Part shown: positions 14,639 through 22,685 of the stretch, in pieces
How the letters are laid out: the number at the start of each line of letters is the position of its first letter
Position numbering within the stretch: position 1 is the stretch's first letter
Assembly: GCF_900099765.1 (NCBI RefSeq)
Contig: NZ_FNDX01000043.1
Location: 8,349 to 52,943 of the forward strand
Length of the DNA: 44,595 bases
Direction of reading: 5' to 3'
Source of the DNA: Paenibacillus typhae
Lineage (GTDB): Bacteria > Bacillota > Bacilli > Paenibacillales > Paenibacillaceae
The notes under the pieces: model-generated
What the model saw: the letters and a program-made list of their open reading frames with translations, nothing else
Told to the model about the DNA's origin: nothing
Database searches by the model: none
Translations under genes and position numbers: made by a program

Positions 14639-16519
14639 TCAGTCCGTAAAGAGATACCAGCGCCTTACGAGCGGAAGTCTCTTCCACTGCTTCTTGAGCC
14701 AAGGCAGAACGTAGTAGTCCAGGCCGAAAGTGCTGCCGGAGCCGCCGATGCAGGCAATCGCTGCTGCAACATACCAGAGCATTTCTGTTGCTGCCATCTT
14801 CGAAGACCAGATCATAGCAGCCATTGCGATGGTTGCCAGCGAGGAAATCGCTGTGAACAGGCCGACGATCAGCATAATACCAAAGACGATTTCGGCGCAA
14901 ACCATACCGATTTGGAACCATTTTGCCAGGAAAGTATAAGATCCGTCGTTGTTGTAGAACATTAAATCCATGAACCAGTTGGTAGTGTCATAAACAAATC
15001 CTGGGACAGGAAGTGCAGATACGGCTTCTTTGGCAGTCGATACTGCTGAAGCTGCGGATTGGGCATCTACTGTTTCTTTAACCGCATCAACGGCTACACT
15101 GGCAGATGATGCAGCATCAGTAGCAAATGGAGCAGCCGGAATCAGGAAAATCTTATCCGGATCTTCCCAGATCTTCTTCAGCTTGTCGATACCTTCATAC
15201 AGCCACATTCCCCCGAGCAGCATACGGAGCGGAACGATCCAGAAGTTAGGCGAACGCTTGGAGAAATGGCCGCCCAGGAAGCTCTTGCGGTTCTCAACAT
15301 GGAAGAACTCGTGCATCATGTAAGTCCATACCTTGTTAAAACCTACCACTTGAGAGAGGTAGAACATATTGATAAAATGTTTGGACAACATAGCCATAAA
15401 GCCGGTAAGCATGAACAGCTTGCCTGGAAGTCCAACGTTCGCTACACCGTAACGGCTTCCGATGGAAACCATCGTACCGTGGAATCCCGGTTTGTAGGCT
15501 TTCTTAGCTGTACCTTTGATGTCAGCTGTGATGTTTCCGGCAATGACTGGAGCCGCTTGCTCAGCGTTCTCAACCATCTGTGGTACAGGGCGGGTTTCGC
15601 CTTCTGGAATAAAGAAGATGTTATCCCCGACAACATAGACATTCTTATGGTCAACGCTCTCCAGGTGCTCGTTGGTAACGATACGTTTGCGGCCTTCCTG
15701 TTTAACATCGAGGTTGCCCACAATTTCCGAACCTTCTACGCCTGCGGTCCAGACAATCGTCTGGGACTCAACAACGTTTTTCTCGCCGAGGGCAACACTG
15801 CCTTTGCCCACTTCGGTGATTTTAGCGCCGGTTACGATTTCCACCTTCAGCTTGCGGAGATGAGCTTCAGCCTTTTGAATCAGCTTATCCGGAAGAATCG
15901 GCAGAACCTTAGGAGCCATATCTGCAACAATCAGGCGTACCTCGGAAGGATCGATATAGAACTCTCTGCACAATTCATCGCGTTGTTCAGCCATTTCACC
16001 GACCAGCTCGACACCAGTGAAGCCGGCGCCGATGATAACGAAGGTCAGCATAGCACGGCGGACAGCCGGATTTTTTTCCTTGGCAGCTTTGGTGTACATA
16101 TCGCGGATTTGACGTTTCAGCGCTACCGCGTCGTCATAGGACCAGAAGGAGAAGGTATTCTCTTCAGCTCCAGGAATACCGAAGAAGGTCGGTTTGCTTC
16201 CTGTGCCGATTACCAGGTAATCATAAGCATAAGTAGCTTTATCTGATTTAAGCTTCTTGTTCTTGAAATCGATATCGCTGATCTCATCAAGAACTACATC
16301 AACTTTAAGACCTGCAAAGATTTTCTTCAGATCGATCTTAATTGAATCCTCAGGCGCGCGGTTCGCTGAAACCTCATGCAGCTCAGTCAAAAGAGTGTGA
16401 TAGGGATTCCGGTCGATAAGTTTAATTTCTACATCTTTGTCGTTCTTAAATTTCTTTGCCAGTTTCTTAGCCGTGAGTACGCCGCCGTAGCCGCCGCCCA
16501 AAATGACTATTTTCTTCAA
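14639..16519 (-). CDS. ndh2: Type II NADH dehydrogenase with C-terminal membrane domain
   Basis: A 626-residue flavoenzyme expected to oxidise NADH and reduce a quinone. Residues 1-400 are NDH-2: the FAD Rossmann motif GGGYGG (8-13), the NADH motif GAGFTG (164-169), VVGDN near 300 and ENAEQAAP near 325. Ordinary NDH-2 has about 400 residues. The extra C-terminus has a membrane segment near 440, an Ala/Ser-rich linker (about 470-515) and three or four more hydrophobic segments resembling DoxX/MauE-type domains. Listeria Ndh2 of the electron-transfer locus also carries a membrane extension. The start is TTG, with GAGGTG 8 nt upstream. It is 50 nt after pplA, so pplA-ndh2 is probably one transcript. 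Confidence 0.92.
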   Translation of the reverse strand: MKKIVILGGGYGGVLTAKKLAKKFKNDKDVEIKLIDRNPYHTLLTELHEVSANRAPEDSIKIDLKKIFAGLKVDVVLDEISDIDFKNKKLKSDKATYAYDYLVIGTGSKPTFFGIPGAEENTFSFWSYDDAVALKRQIRDMYTKAAKEKNPAVRRAMLTFVIIGAGFTGVELVGEMAEQRDELCREFYIDPSEVRLIVADMAPKVLPILPDKLIQKAEAHLRKLKVEIVTGAKITEVGKGSVALGEKNVVESQTIVWTAGVEGSEIVGNLDVKQEGRKRIVTNEHLESVDHKNVYVVGDNIFFIPEGETRPVPQMVENAEQAAPVIAGNITADIKGTAKKAYKPGFHGTMVSIGSRYGVANVGLPGKLFMLTGFMAMLSKHFINMFYLSQVVGFNKVWTYMMHEFFHVENRKSFLGGHFSKRSPNFWIVPLRMLLGGMWLYEGIDKLKKIWEDPDKIFLIPAAPFATDAASSASVAVDAVKETVDAQSAASAVSTAKEAVSALPVPGFVYDTTNWFMDLMFYNNDGSYTFLAKWFQIGMVCAEIVFGIMLIVGLFTAISSLATIAMAAMIWSSKMAATEMLWYVAAAIACIGGSGSTFGLDYYVLPWLKKQWKRLPLVRRWYLFTD

Positions 16520-16569
16520 GAGAAATTCACCTCATTCGTCTGATTAGCTGCAAGAGGAGAGCGAATTAA

Positions 16570-17478
16570 TTATTTCGCGCCTTCGAGTGCTTTTTCTGCA
16601 AGTGTAAAGTATTCGCCTACGTGGATGGATACGCCGGAAATAGCGTCTGTTTTGCCTTCAGCATCAAGGGCAGGAGCTGCACCTTTGTTCTCAAGGAAGT
16701 ATTTTTCAGCCAGTGCGATTTCTTCGTGCCATTCAGCGGAAGCACCGCCGGCCTTCATGCCGTATTTACCATCGATGGAATATTGCTTCTTATCGTCGCC
16801 GGCAGCATTTACACCGCTGAAGTTAACAGCTACAACATTACCGTTAGCTACAGTCAGGGCAACAGTGGATTTCCAGCCGGATTCAGCATCCATTTCGCCT
16901 TCAGCTTTGTAGCCGCCGTCTTTGTAAGGACCAGCTTCTACAGGACCGGCAGCAAGAGCAGCCTGTGCAGCAGCAGTAAAGTCGTTAACGTGTACGGATA
17001 CTCCGGAGATAGCATCAGTGTGTCCTTCAGCATCAGTAGTGATTGCAGCAGGATCCTGTTTTTCGATCAGGAAAGCTTCAGCCTTAGCAGCCTGTTCGTG
17101 CCATTCTGCCTGAGCGCCGCCTTTGGCAACGAGACCGTAGTTACCGTCTTCGGATACTTTCTTCTTCAGATCGCCGGCATTTTTAACGTTGAATGCGTTC
17201 CAGTCAGCTTTGGTGATTTTACCGCCTTCTACTGTAAGCAAAGCGTAAGTCTGCCAGCCGGTTTCTGGATCAGCTTCAACAGTGCCGAAGTAAGTGCCGT
17301 CCTGGTATTGGCCTGCTTCAGCCGGAGCGTTGGTCGCTGCTTCAGTTGCAGCAGGTGCAGTTGTCTCGGCAGGTGCGTTGGTAGCAGCAGTGTTAGCGGC
17401 GTTGTTGTTGTTTCCGCAGCCTGCAAGCAGGGTGCCCAGAACCAAGGCGCTTGACAAAATTACAGAAGCTTTTTTCAT
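16570..17478 (-). CDS. pplA: PplA-like lipoprotein with two FMN-binding domains
   Basis: A 302-residue lipoprotein. The signal peptide ends in LLAGC, with Cys21 as the lipidated residue. An Asn/Ala/Thr/Pro-rich spacer (about 22-55) precedes two homologous FMN-binding domains (about 57-175 and 183-300). Each domain has an AEWHE block and a flavinylation-type motif: DAISGVS at 155-161 and at 278-284. In the family an ApbE-type transferase links FMN to the last Ser/Thr of this motif; Ala is more usual than Val before it. Listeria PplA has the same architecture and carries electrons from the quinone pool outward. GGAGGT precedes the ATG. Two Fnr-type boxes lie upstream. No apbE is present in the window. 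Confidence 0.92.
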   Translation of the reverse strand: MKKASVILSSALVLGTLLAGCGNNNNAANTAATNAPAETTAPAATEAATNAPAEAGQYQDGTYFGTVEADPETGWQTYALLTVEGGKITKADWNAFNVKNAGDLKKKVSEDGNYGLVAKGGAQAEWHEQAAKAEAFLIEKQDPAAITTDAEGHTDAISGVSVHVNDFTAAAQAALAAGPVEAGPYKDGGYKAEGEMDAESGWKSTVALTVANGNVVAVNFSGVNAAGDDKKQYSIDGKYGMKAGGASAEWHEEIALAEKYFLENKGAAPALDAEGKTDAISGVSIHVGEYFTLAEKALEGAK

Positions 17479-17545
17479 TTGTTATGACCTCCAAAATAGT
17501 TTAAAATATATATATTAAAATGTAAAACATTTTAATAGACTTGGA

Positions 17546-17561
17546 AGTGATATTTATCACT
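17546..17561. promoter_or_regulatory. Fnr/CRP-family box, pplA-proximal
   Basis: AGTGATATTTATCACT fits GTGA-N6-TCAC exactly, with 8-bp palindromic arms (17545-17562). It is 68 nt before the pplA start codon, next to very AT-rich DNA that should hold the promoter. A third half-site (TATCACT) follows at 17576-17582. Confidence 0.7.
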
Positions 17562-17706
17562 TTATAAATGACAAATATCACTCTTATTATCGGCATTAGA
17601 CCTGTTTTATTGCAGTACCTTGACACTTATCAGTAAACAAAAGGTAAAATTTAAAACATCTTCTTTCTGCTCCGATGGCATTTTAGCATAATAAAACGAT
17701 CAAACA

Positions 17707-17722
17707 TGTGAAAATAATCACT
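17707..17722. promoter_or_regulatory. Fnr-family box, distal
   Basis: TGTGAAAATAATCACT matches the TGTGA-N6-TCACT form described for Fnr of B. subtilis. It lies in the divergent region, 229 nt from pplA and about 230 nt from csbD, so it could serve either gene. Confidence 0.65.
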
Positions 17723-17953
17723 TAAACCTAAATAAATTTATCTGCAAGTAATTTAGCTATGTTTGGATTATATCAAATTTTAAAAATTTTGAATACCCTC
17801 TTTAAAAAACGATAAAGACTATTATGTGACAAAATCCGACGTTGCCTTTTCGCTGCTCAGGATTCATTGCCGGTGCCGACGGGTAATAAAACGATAGCAC
17901 GTGAAGCTCTGAATATACCTACAACTACAGGGAAACTAAGGAGATGAACATGT

Positions 17954-18157
17954 ATGGACAGCAATGTATTCAAAGGAAAATGGCTGCAGATCAAAGGTGA
18001 GACCAAAAAGCAGTGGGGCAAGCTCACTGACGATGATCTTGATGTAATCGACGGGGAAAAAGATAAATTAATCGGCAAACTGCAGGAACGCTACGGCCAC
18101 ACAAAAGATCAGGCTGAGGAAGAGTACCGTAACTGGGGACAATCAATCCGCAGCTAA
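17954..18157 (+). CDS. CsbD-family small stress protein
   Basis: A 67-residue hydrophilic, Lys/Asp/Glu-rich protein with the family's features: an NVFKGKW start, a QIKGETKKQWGKLTDDD block, then a helical charged second half. CsbD proteins are abundant under general stress, but their biochemical role is not known. AAGGAG lies 10 nt before the ATG. It is divergent from pplA and shares its regulatory region. Confidence 0.88.
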   Translation: MDSNVFKGKWLQIKGETKKQWGKLTDDDLDVIDGEKDKLIGKLQERYGHTKDQAEEEYRNWGQSIRS

Positions 18158-18197
18158 AGGATATTTTTTACGTAAATAACAAGCTAGTCACATTCGC

Positions 18198-18482
18198 ATG
18201 AAGAGGCGGTGTCCTATGTACAAACCGACCGTCGTCACCGGAAGGATTATTGAAGTGCATGCTGACCGGGTGTTAACCCAGCAAGGCGACATGTTCTGTA
18301 CCTATAACCCCCGGTATTATAAGCTTCCTGATGCAGAGCTATGGACACAGGCTGAATGTGAGCCGGACAAGGGGCAGGTACCTGTTGTTGAAGAAATAAG
18401 CCGGATGCAGGTGCCGCGAAAGCGTTGGAATAGAATGCTGCCTTTGTTCTCGCCTCAGAAGAAGAGCGCAAATCGTATATGA
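18198..18482 (+). CDS. Small hypothetical protein
   Basis: A 94-residue protein I do not recognise. It has no membrane segment, two or three scattered cysteines and a basic C-terminus. The N-terminal YKPTVVTGRIIEVHADRVLTQQGDMF could form a small beta-barrel-like segment, but this is a guess. ATG 18216 is an alternative start; neither has a strong ribosome site. The last codons lie inside the left arm of a duplicated terminator repeat, so the C-terminus is set by that sequence. It follows csbD by 40 nt. Confidence 0.55.
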   Translation: MKRRCPMYKPTVVTGRIIEVHADRVLTQQGDMFCTYNPRYYKLPDAELWTQAECEPDKGQVPVVEEISRMQVPRKRWNRMLPLFSPQKKSANRI

Positions 18483-18525
18483 TAGAAGAGCGCAAATCGT
18501 ATATGATTTGCGCTCTTCTTCTTGT
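18460..18525 (+). terminator. Terminator with tandemly duplicated left arm
   Basis: A 24-bp unit beginning AGAAGAGCGCAAATC occurs twice in tandem (18460-18483 and 18484-18507). The second copy pairs perfectly over 15 bp with GATTTGCGCTCTTCT (18505-18519), followed by T-rich sequence. The first copy overlaps the end of the small hypothetical gene and could pair with the same right arm. Confidence 0.8.
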
Positions 18526-18645
18526 TATGTGGACTTAATTCAGGATTCATATATACATAATGCTGGAACTGTGGTTTTATGAATTCAAGGAACAATATGA
18601 TAGTATGGACAGGACGTTATTTATTTAAGCTGTGGGAGTGAGGCA

Positions 18646-20043
18646 ATGGAATATCTCAAAATATTTTTTGTAAATACAGCGCTGCTGATAACATTGGCTT
18701 ATCTCGGCAATCTAATATATAAAAATACTATTACATATGCACCTGAACAGGTGAAAAAGCTGTCTTGGGTTCTGGTAGCGATTTTTGCTGGCTGGGTCAG
18801 CTCTTTCTTCGGTTACCGTCTGGATGAAAATGTAATCTTTGATCTGCGCATTGTGCCGCTGATTATCTCTACCCTGGCCTATCCTCAGCCGTTCATTCTT
18901 ATTCTGATCGGCGTAGGCACCGGGATCACCCGCCTCACCTTCGGCGTAAACGAAGCGGCGATGGCTGGCGTGATTAATCTGTCTATCCTGGGCTTTGTCT
19001 GTGCCGGCCTGAGCCTGTGGGTCAGCCGCTCTGCTGCATCGCTTCGCTTCAAGAGGCTAACGGTAATCCTCATAGTTAACCTGATCAATGCGGTCAATAT
19101 CCTTATTTTTGGCGTAATTCCGGACCGGATTTATCTTACAGAGATTATGCCGGTGACCTTGTCCGGGGGCCTGGTTCTCAGTCTGCTATTCGCGCTGATT
19201 ATCCGGGACTTCCAGCTGGAGCTGATGCGCAACGGCCAGATTGTCCGGGCTAATGAGCTGCTATCCTCACAGACCGAGGAGCTGCACAAGAACAAGATTG
19301 TTTTGGAGGAGCGGGCCAAGCAGCTGATGCTGGCTTCGCAGTACAAATCAGAGTTTCTGGCTACGATGTCACATGAGCTGCGTACGCCGCTGAACAGCAT
19401 TATTAACCTGTCCCAATTAATAGAAGAAAACAGAGATTCCCTAAGCTCGGAGGAAACCGGGGAATATGCCGGGATCATCCACCGCTCGGGCGAGGATCTG
19501 CTCCTGCTTATCAATGATATTCTGGATTTGTCCAAGGTAGAGGCCGGCAAGCTGGACATCAACAAGGAGGACTTGAGCGTCAGCGAAATTCCGGAGCTGC
19601 TGGCACTTCAGTTCAGTGTAGCCGCCCGGCTGAAAGGGCTGGAGTTCAAGGTTACACAGGCTGCAGAGGTACCCGAAATCATTCATTCGGATCCCCAGCG
19701 GGTGCAGCAGATTCTCCGTAACCTGCTCGCGAATGCCGTTAAATTTACTACGGAAGGCAGTATCTCCCTTAACATCCGCACCATAGAGCAGAAAGATGGG
19801 GCCCTGCTGCGGCGCTGGATCGTTTTTGACGTGCAGGATACCGGCATTGGAATTGCCCCGGAGAAGCATGATATCATTTTCGAGGCCTTCCAGCAGGCAG
19901 ATGCGACAATCGGGCGCAAATATGGAGGAACCGGACTAGGCTTGTCCATCAGCAATGATCTTGCGAGACTGTTGGGCGGGTTTATCACCCTGCACAGTGA
20001 AGAGCAGCAGGGGAGCCGCTTCTCACTTTACCTGCCCTTGTAA
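18646..20043 (+). CDS. Sensor histidine kinase with LytS-like membrane sensor
   Basis: A 465-residue membrane kinase. The N-terminal ~185 residues contain about six membrane segments of the 5TMR-LYT type seen in LytS-like sensors. A coiled-coil-like linker (about 190-225) leads to the HisKA domain with His243 in MSHELRTPLNSI, then HATPase with NLLANAVKFT, DTGIGI and GGTGLGLSI. All catalytic boxes are present. The protein ends right after the ATPase domain, with no receiver. No response regulator lies next to it, so it is an orphan here. The ribosome site is GGGAGTGAGG just before the ATG. The signal it senses is unknown. Confidence 0.9.
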   Translation: MEYLKIFFVNTALLITLAYLGNLIYKNTITYAPEQVKKLSWVLVAIFAGWVSSFFGYRLDENVIFDLRIVPLIISTLAYPQPFILILIGVGTGITRLTFGVNEAAMAGVINLSILGFVCAGLSLWVSRSAASLRFKRLTVILIVNLINAVNILIFGVIPDRIYLTEIMPVTLSGGLVLSLLFALIIRDFQLELMRNGQIVRANELLSSQTEELHKNKIVLEERAKQLMLASQYKSEFLATMSHELRTPLNSIINLSQLIEENRDSLSSEETGEYAGIIHRSGEDLLLLINDILDLSKVEAGKLDINKEDLSVSEIPELLALQFSVAARLKGLEFKVTQAAEVPEIIHSDPQRVQQILRNLLANAVKFTTEGSISLNIRTIEQKDGALLRRWIVFDVQDTGIGIAPEKHDIIFEAFQQADATIGRKYGGTGLGLSISNDLARLLGGFITLHSEEQQGSRFSLYLPL

Positions 20044-20048
20044 CTTAG

Positions 20049-20083
20049 GGTGGAGGGCAGCAGCAGCCTCCAACTTTCTTTGT
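20049..20083 (+). terminator. Weak terminator after histidine kinase
   Basis: GGTGGAGG pairs imperfectly with CCTCCAAC, followed by TTTCTTTG. The T tract is interrupted. Confidence 0.4.
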
Positions 20084-20159
20084 GACTTTGCTGTATTGAC
20101 TTGGGGTTGATGCTGAGTAGAATGAAGCCAATGCCGCATCGAAGGAGTGTTACCACCCC

Positions 20160-21434
20160 ATGAACATCATGAGAAACAGGCTGCCCGGTACCCGTCCCAA
20201 ACGAATCCGCAAAGCTTCGGTCCACCGCAACAATCTAAGAATTGCTACAATTGAAGGAATTCCCTCAACTGTTTTCCAGGTACTGCTGCAGGGGCAGTTT
20301 CTGACGGGATTTCTGCTGTACTTAGGAGCAAGCTCCAGCCAGATCGGTTTTGTACTTGCTCTTACTACACTGGTAAATATCGCGCAGATCGGCGTAGCCT
20401 TTCTCATCCAGAAGCTGCCGAGCCGCAAGTGGGCTATGGTGATATTCACGGCGCTGCACAGGCTGCTGTGGGGCTCGACCGGACTGGTCCCGTTTCTGTT
20501 TCCGAAAGAGCACTGGGTTACCGCTTTTATAATTTTGTATACAACTGCTTTTATTTCCAGTACGGCGGGCGGAATGCTGTGGAACTCCGTAATCAGCGAT
20601 CTGGTTCCTGCGCGCGTAAGAGGACGGTATTTCGGCATCCGTAATACCTTTTTGAACGCGCTTGGCAGTCTGGTGATGTATGGGGGCGGCGTTATGCTGG
20701 ACCGTTATCCCGGAGCCCATGGCTTTCTCATCATCTATATTGTTGTGTGGGTCTGTGCCATCGCCAATATTATCGTTTTCTGCTTTTATCCGGATGTACC
20801 GTTTGAAAAGTCGGAGGAAAAATCCTTTTTGCCGATGTTCAGGAAGCCGCTTCACGATAGACTCTTTATGAAATCGACGCTATTTCTTGCCGCCTGGCTG
20901 CTGCTGCAGAACCTTACGGTTCCGCTCTATTCGTACGTCATGCTGCAGTTGCTGAATATTAATTACGAGACGCTCTCGCTGCTCAATGTGTCGCAGACCG
21001 TGTTCATGATGGCCAGCTTCTATGTCTGGGGCAATCTGAACGCCAAATACAGCAATAAACGGCTGCTGCTCTGGACACTGCCGATCATTGCGCTATCCTC
21101 GCTGATATGGGGCATGCTGTCCGTGCTGCCGATGCTGCCGGTTCTGTTTGCTGCCCACATTATTTTCGGTATGGGCGTTGGAGGCTTCAACCAGCTGGCC
21201 TTTAACTTTATTATCGGGGATACCCCGAAGAAGGAACGGCCGATGTACATGGCGATGTATGCGGCGCTTACCGGGCTGGCGGCTTTTTTTGGACCGCTGC
21301 TCGGGGGCAGAATATATGAATGGATTGTTGACTGGCCGGATTGGACACAAATCTATGGAATGCAGATTGTTGTCGGCGTGCTGATGATCGTCCTTGCTGT
21401 GCTGCTGGGCCGCCGGATACTCCGGGATGAATAG
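20160..21434 (+). CDS. Major facilitator superfamily transporter
   Basis: A 424-residue membrane protein with about 12 hydrophobic segments. The cytoplasmic N-terminus is basic (RNRLPGTRPKRIRKA), and a charged central loop (PDVPFEKSEEKSFLPMFRKP) separates the two six-helix halves. VPARVRGRYFGIRN after helix 4 is typical of MFS loops. Nothing in the neighbourhood indicates the substrate. AAGGAGTG lies about 11 nt before the ATG. Confidence 0.85.
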   Translation: MNIMRNRLPGTRPKRIRKASVHRNNLRIATIEGIPSTVFQVLLQGQFLTGFLLYLGASSSQIGFVLALTTLVNIAQIGVAFLIQKLPSRKWAMVIFTALHRLLWGSTGLVPFLFPKEHWVTAFIILYTTAFISSTAGGMLWNSVISDLVPARVRGRYFGIRNTFLNALGSLVMYGGGVMLDRYPGAHGFLIIYIVVWVCAIANIIVFCFYPDVPFEKSEEKSFLPMFRKPLHDRLFMKSTLFLAAWLLLQNLTVPLYSYVMLQLLNINYETLSLLNVSQTVFMMASFYVWGNLNAKYSNKRLLLWTLPIIALSSLIWGMLSVLPMLPVLFAAHIIFGMGVGGFNQLAFNFIIGDTPKKERPMYMAMYAALTGLAAFFGPLLGGRIYEWIVDWPDWTQIYGMQIVVGVLMIVLAVLLGRRILRDE

Positions 21435-21477
21435 CATCAACGTCTGGCTGTGATTAACAGGGAAGGGAGAGGATGAA

Positions 21478-22140
21478 ATGGAAAGGATAGCGGTAGTGCT
21501 TGGAGCTACAGGCCTGGTCGGGGAGGCCGTTACACGTGAATTACTTGCAGGGGAATGGACTGAGGTACGTGTACTGGTCCGCCGCAGTCTTGCGCTGACG
21601 GATTCCAGACTGAAGCAGATTATAGTGGACTGGGAGCAGCTCGGACATTATAAGGAACAATTTTCCGGAGCCTATGCCGTGTTCTGCTGTCTGGGTACGA
21701 CCATTAAAAAAGCCGGCTCACAGGAACAGTTCGAGCGCGTGGACCTGAAGTATCCGCTGGAGGCAGCCGCACTGGCCAGAGCAGGCGGAGTAAAGCAGTT
21801 TCTGGTTGTCTCCTCCATGGGGGCGAACGCGAAATCCGGCAATTTCTATATCCGGACCAAAGGGCGGGCCGAAGACGGTCTGGCAGCTGCCGGCTTTCAT
21901 GGACTGCATATCTTCCGCCCTTCTCTGCTGCTGGGCGAACGTACGGAGTTCAGGCTGGGCGAACGTGCTGCAGCAGTTGTCATGAAAGCGCTGGATTTCG
22001 CTATGACCGGCAAGCTGGCCCGTTACCGGGCCATTCCCGCAGCCAAGGTTGCCAAGGCCATGGTGAATATCGCTCTGGCGGATACCGGCGGGACGCATAT
22101 CTATACGAATGAAGTTATCCATGTGATCGGCGGACGCTGA
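21478..22140 (+). CDS. NAD(P)-binding atypical short-chain dehydrogenase
   Basis: A 220-residue protein with the extended Rossmann motif GATGLVGEAV (9-18). It has VVSSMGANA, where Ser replaces the usual catalytic Ser/Thr region, and YIRTKGRAED, giving a YxxxK pair. The order and size match the HTATIP2/YwnB-like 'NAD(P)H-binding' group. These proteins often act as reductases or as sensors of NADPH; the substrate is not predictable. GGGAGAGG precedes the ATG. It is 43 nt after the transporter gene. Confidence 0.85.
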   Translation: MERIAVVLGATGLVGEAVTRELLAGEWTEVRVLVRRSLALTDSRLKQIIVDWEQLGHYKEQFSGAYAVFCCLGTTIKKAGSQEQFERVDLKYPLEAAALARAGGVKQFLVVSSMGANAKSGNFYIRTKGRAEDGLAAAGFHGLHIFRPSLLLGERTEFRLGERAAAVVMKALDFAMTGKLARYRAIPAAKVAKAMVNIALADTGGTHIYTNEVIHVIGGR

Positions 22141-22222
22141 CACCTTAAAGTTTGCAATACACAGAGCCAAGGACGTACAATGGGACATAATCATCTGTAC
22201 ATAATGACAGGAGGAATAAAGG

Positions 22223-22603
22223 ATGAGTAAAAAGCAGATCGCCACAACAGCGGCACCCGGTGCAATCGGACCGTACAGCCAGGCCATTGCCGCCGGCAAT
22301 TGGGTATATACTTCCGGACAGCTGGGCCTGAACCCGGAGACGGGGGAGCTTGCTGAAGGTGTACAGGAGCAGGCCCGCCAGTCGCTCAATAATGTGAAGG
22401 CTATTCTTGAGGAAGCCGGCGCCTCCATGGAGCATATTGTGAAGACAACGGTTTATCTGAAGGACATGAACGATTTCGCAGCTGTTAATGAGGTGTACAG
22501 CTCCTTCTTTACCGAGCCTTATCCGGCCCGCAGTGCGGTTGAGGTAGCACGTCTGCCGAAGGATGGCCTGGTTGAGATTGAAGCAGTAGCACGCAAAAAA
22601 TAA
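22223..22603 (+). CDS. ridA: RidA family enamine/imine deaminase
   Basis: A 126-residue protein with the RidA landmarks: AIGPYSQAI near 14-22, YTSGQLGLNPETGEL, and the C-terminal PARSAVEVARLPKDGLVEIEA, whose Arg binds the substrate carboxylate. RidA hydrolyses reactive 2-aminoacrylate from PLP enzymes, preventing damage to them. AGGAGGAATAAAGG precedes the ATG. Confidence 0.95.
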   Translation: MSKKQIATTAAPGAIGPYSQAIAAGNWVYTSGQLGLNPETGELAEGVQEQARQSLNNVKAILEEAGASMEHIVKTTVYLKDMNDFAAVNEVYSSFFTEPYPARSAVEVARLPKDGLVEIEAVARKK

Positions 22604-22613
22604 ACATGAAGAC

Positions 22614-22656
22614 AAACCCGCTGAACCGGCTACGCCGGGACAGCGGGTTTTTTTGT
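22614..22656 (+). terminator. Terminator after ridA
   Basis: AAACCCGCTG pairs with CAGCGGGTTT and is followed by a T run. It lies between convergent ridA and the TspO gene. Confidence 0.9.
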
Positions 22657-22685
22657 GCTTGTAGAGCCAACATTCGCTTAATAGC

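Larger units (their letters stand above)
17479..17953. other. AT-rich divergent regulatory region pplA / csbD
   Basis: 475 nt with no gene. It contains two Fnr-type palindromes, long A/T runs near 17500-17540 and a loose TTGACA (17620-17625) / TAAAAT (17645-17650) pair with a 19-nt spacer. Confidence 0.6.
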
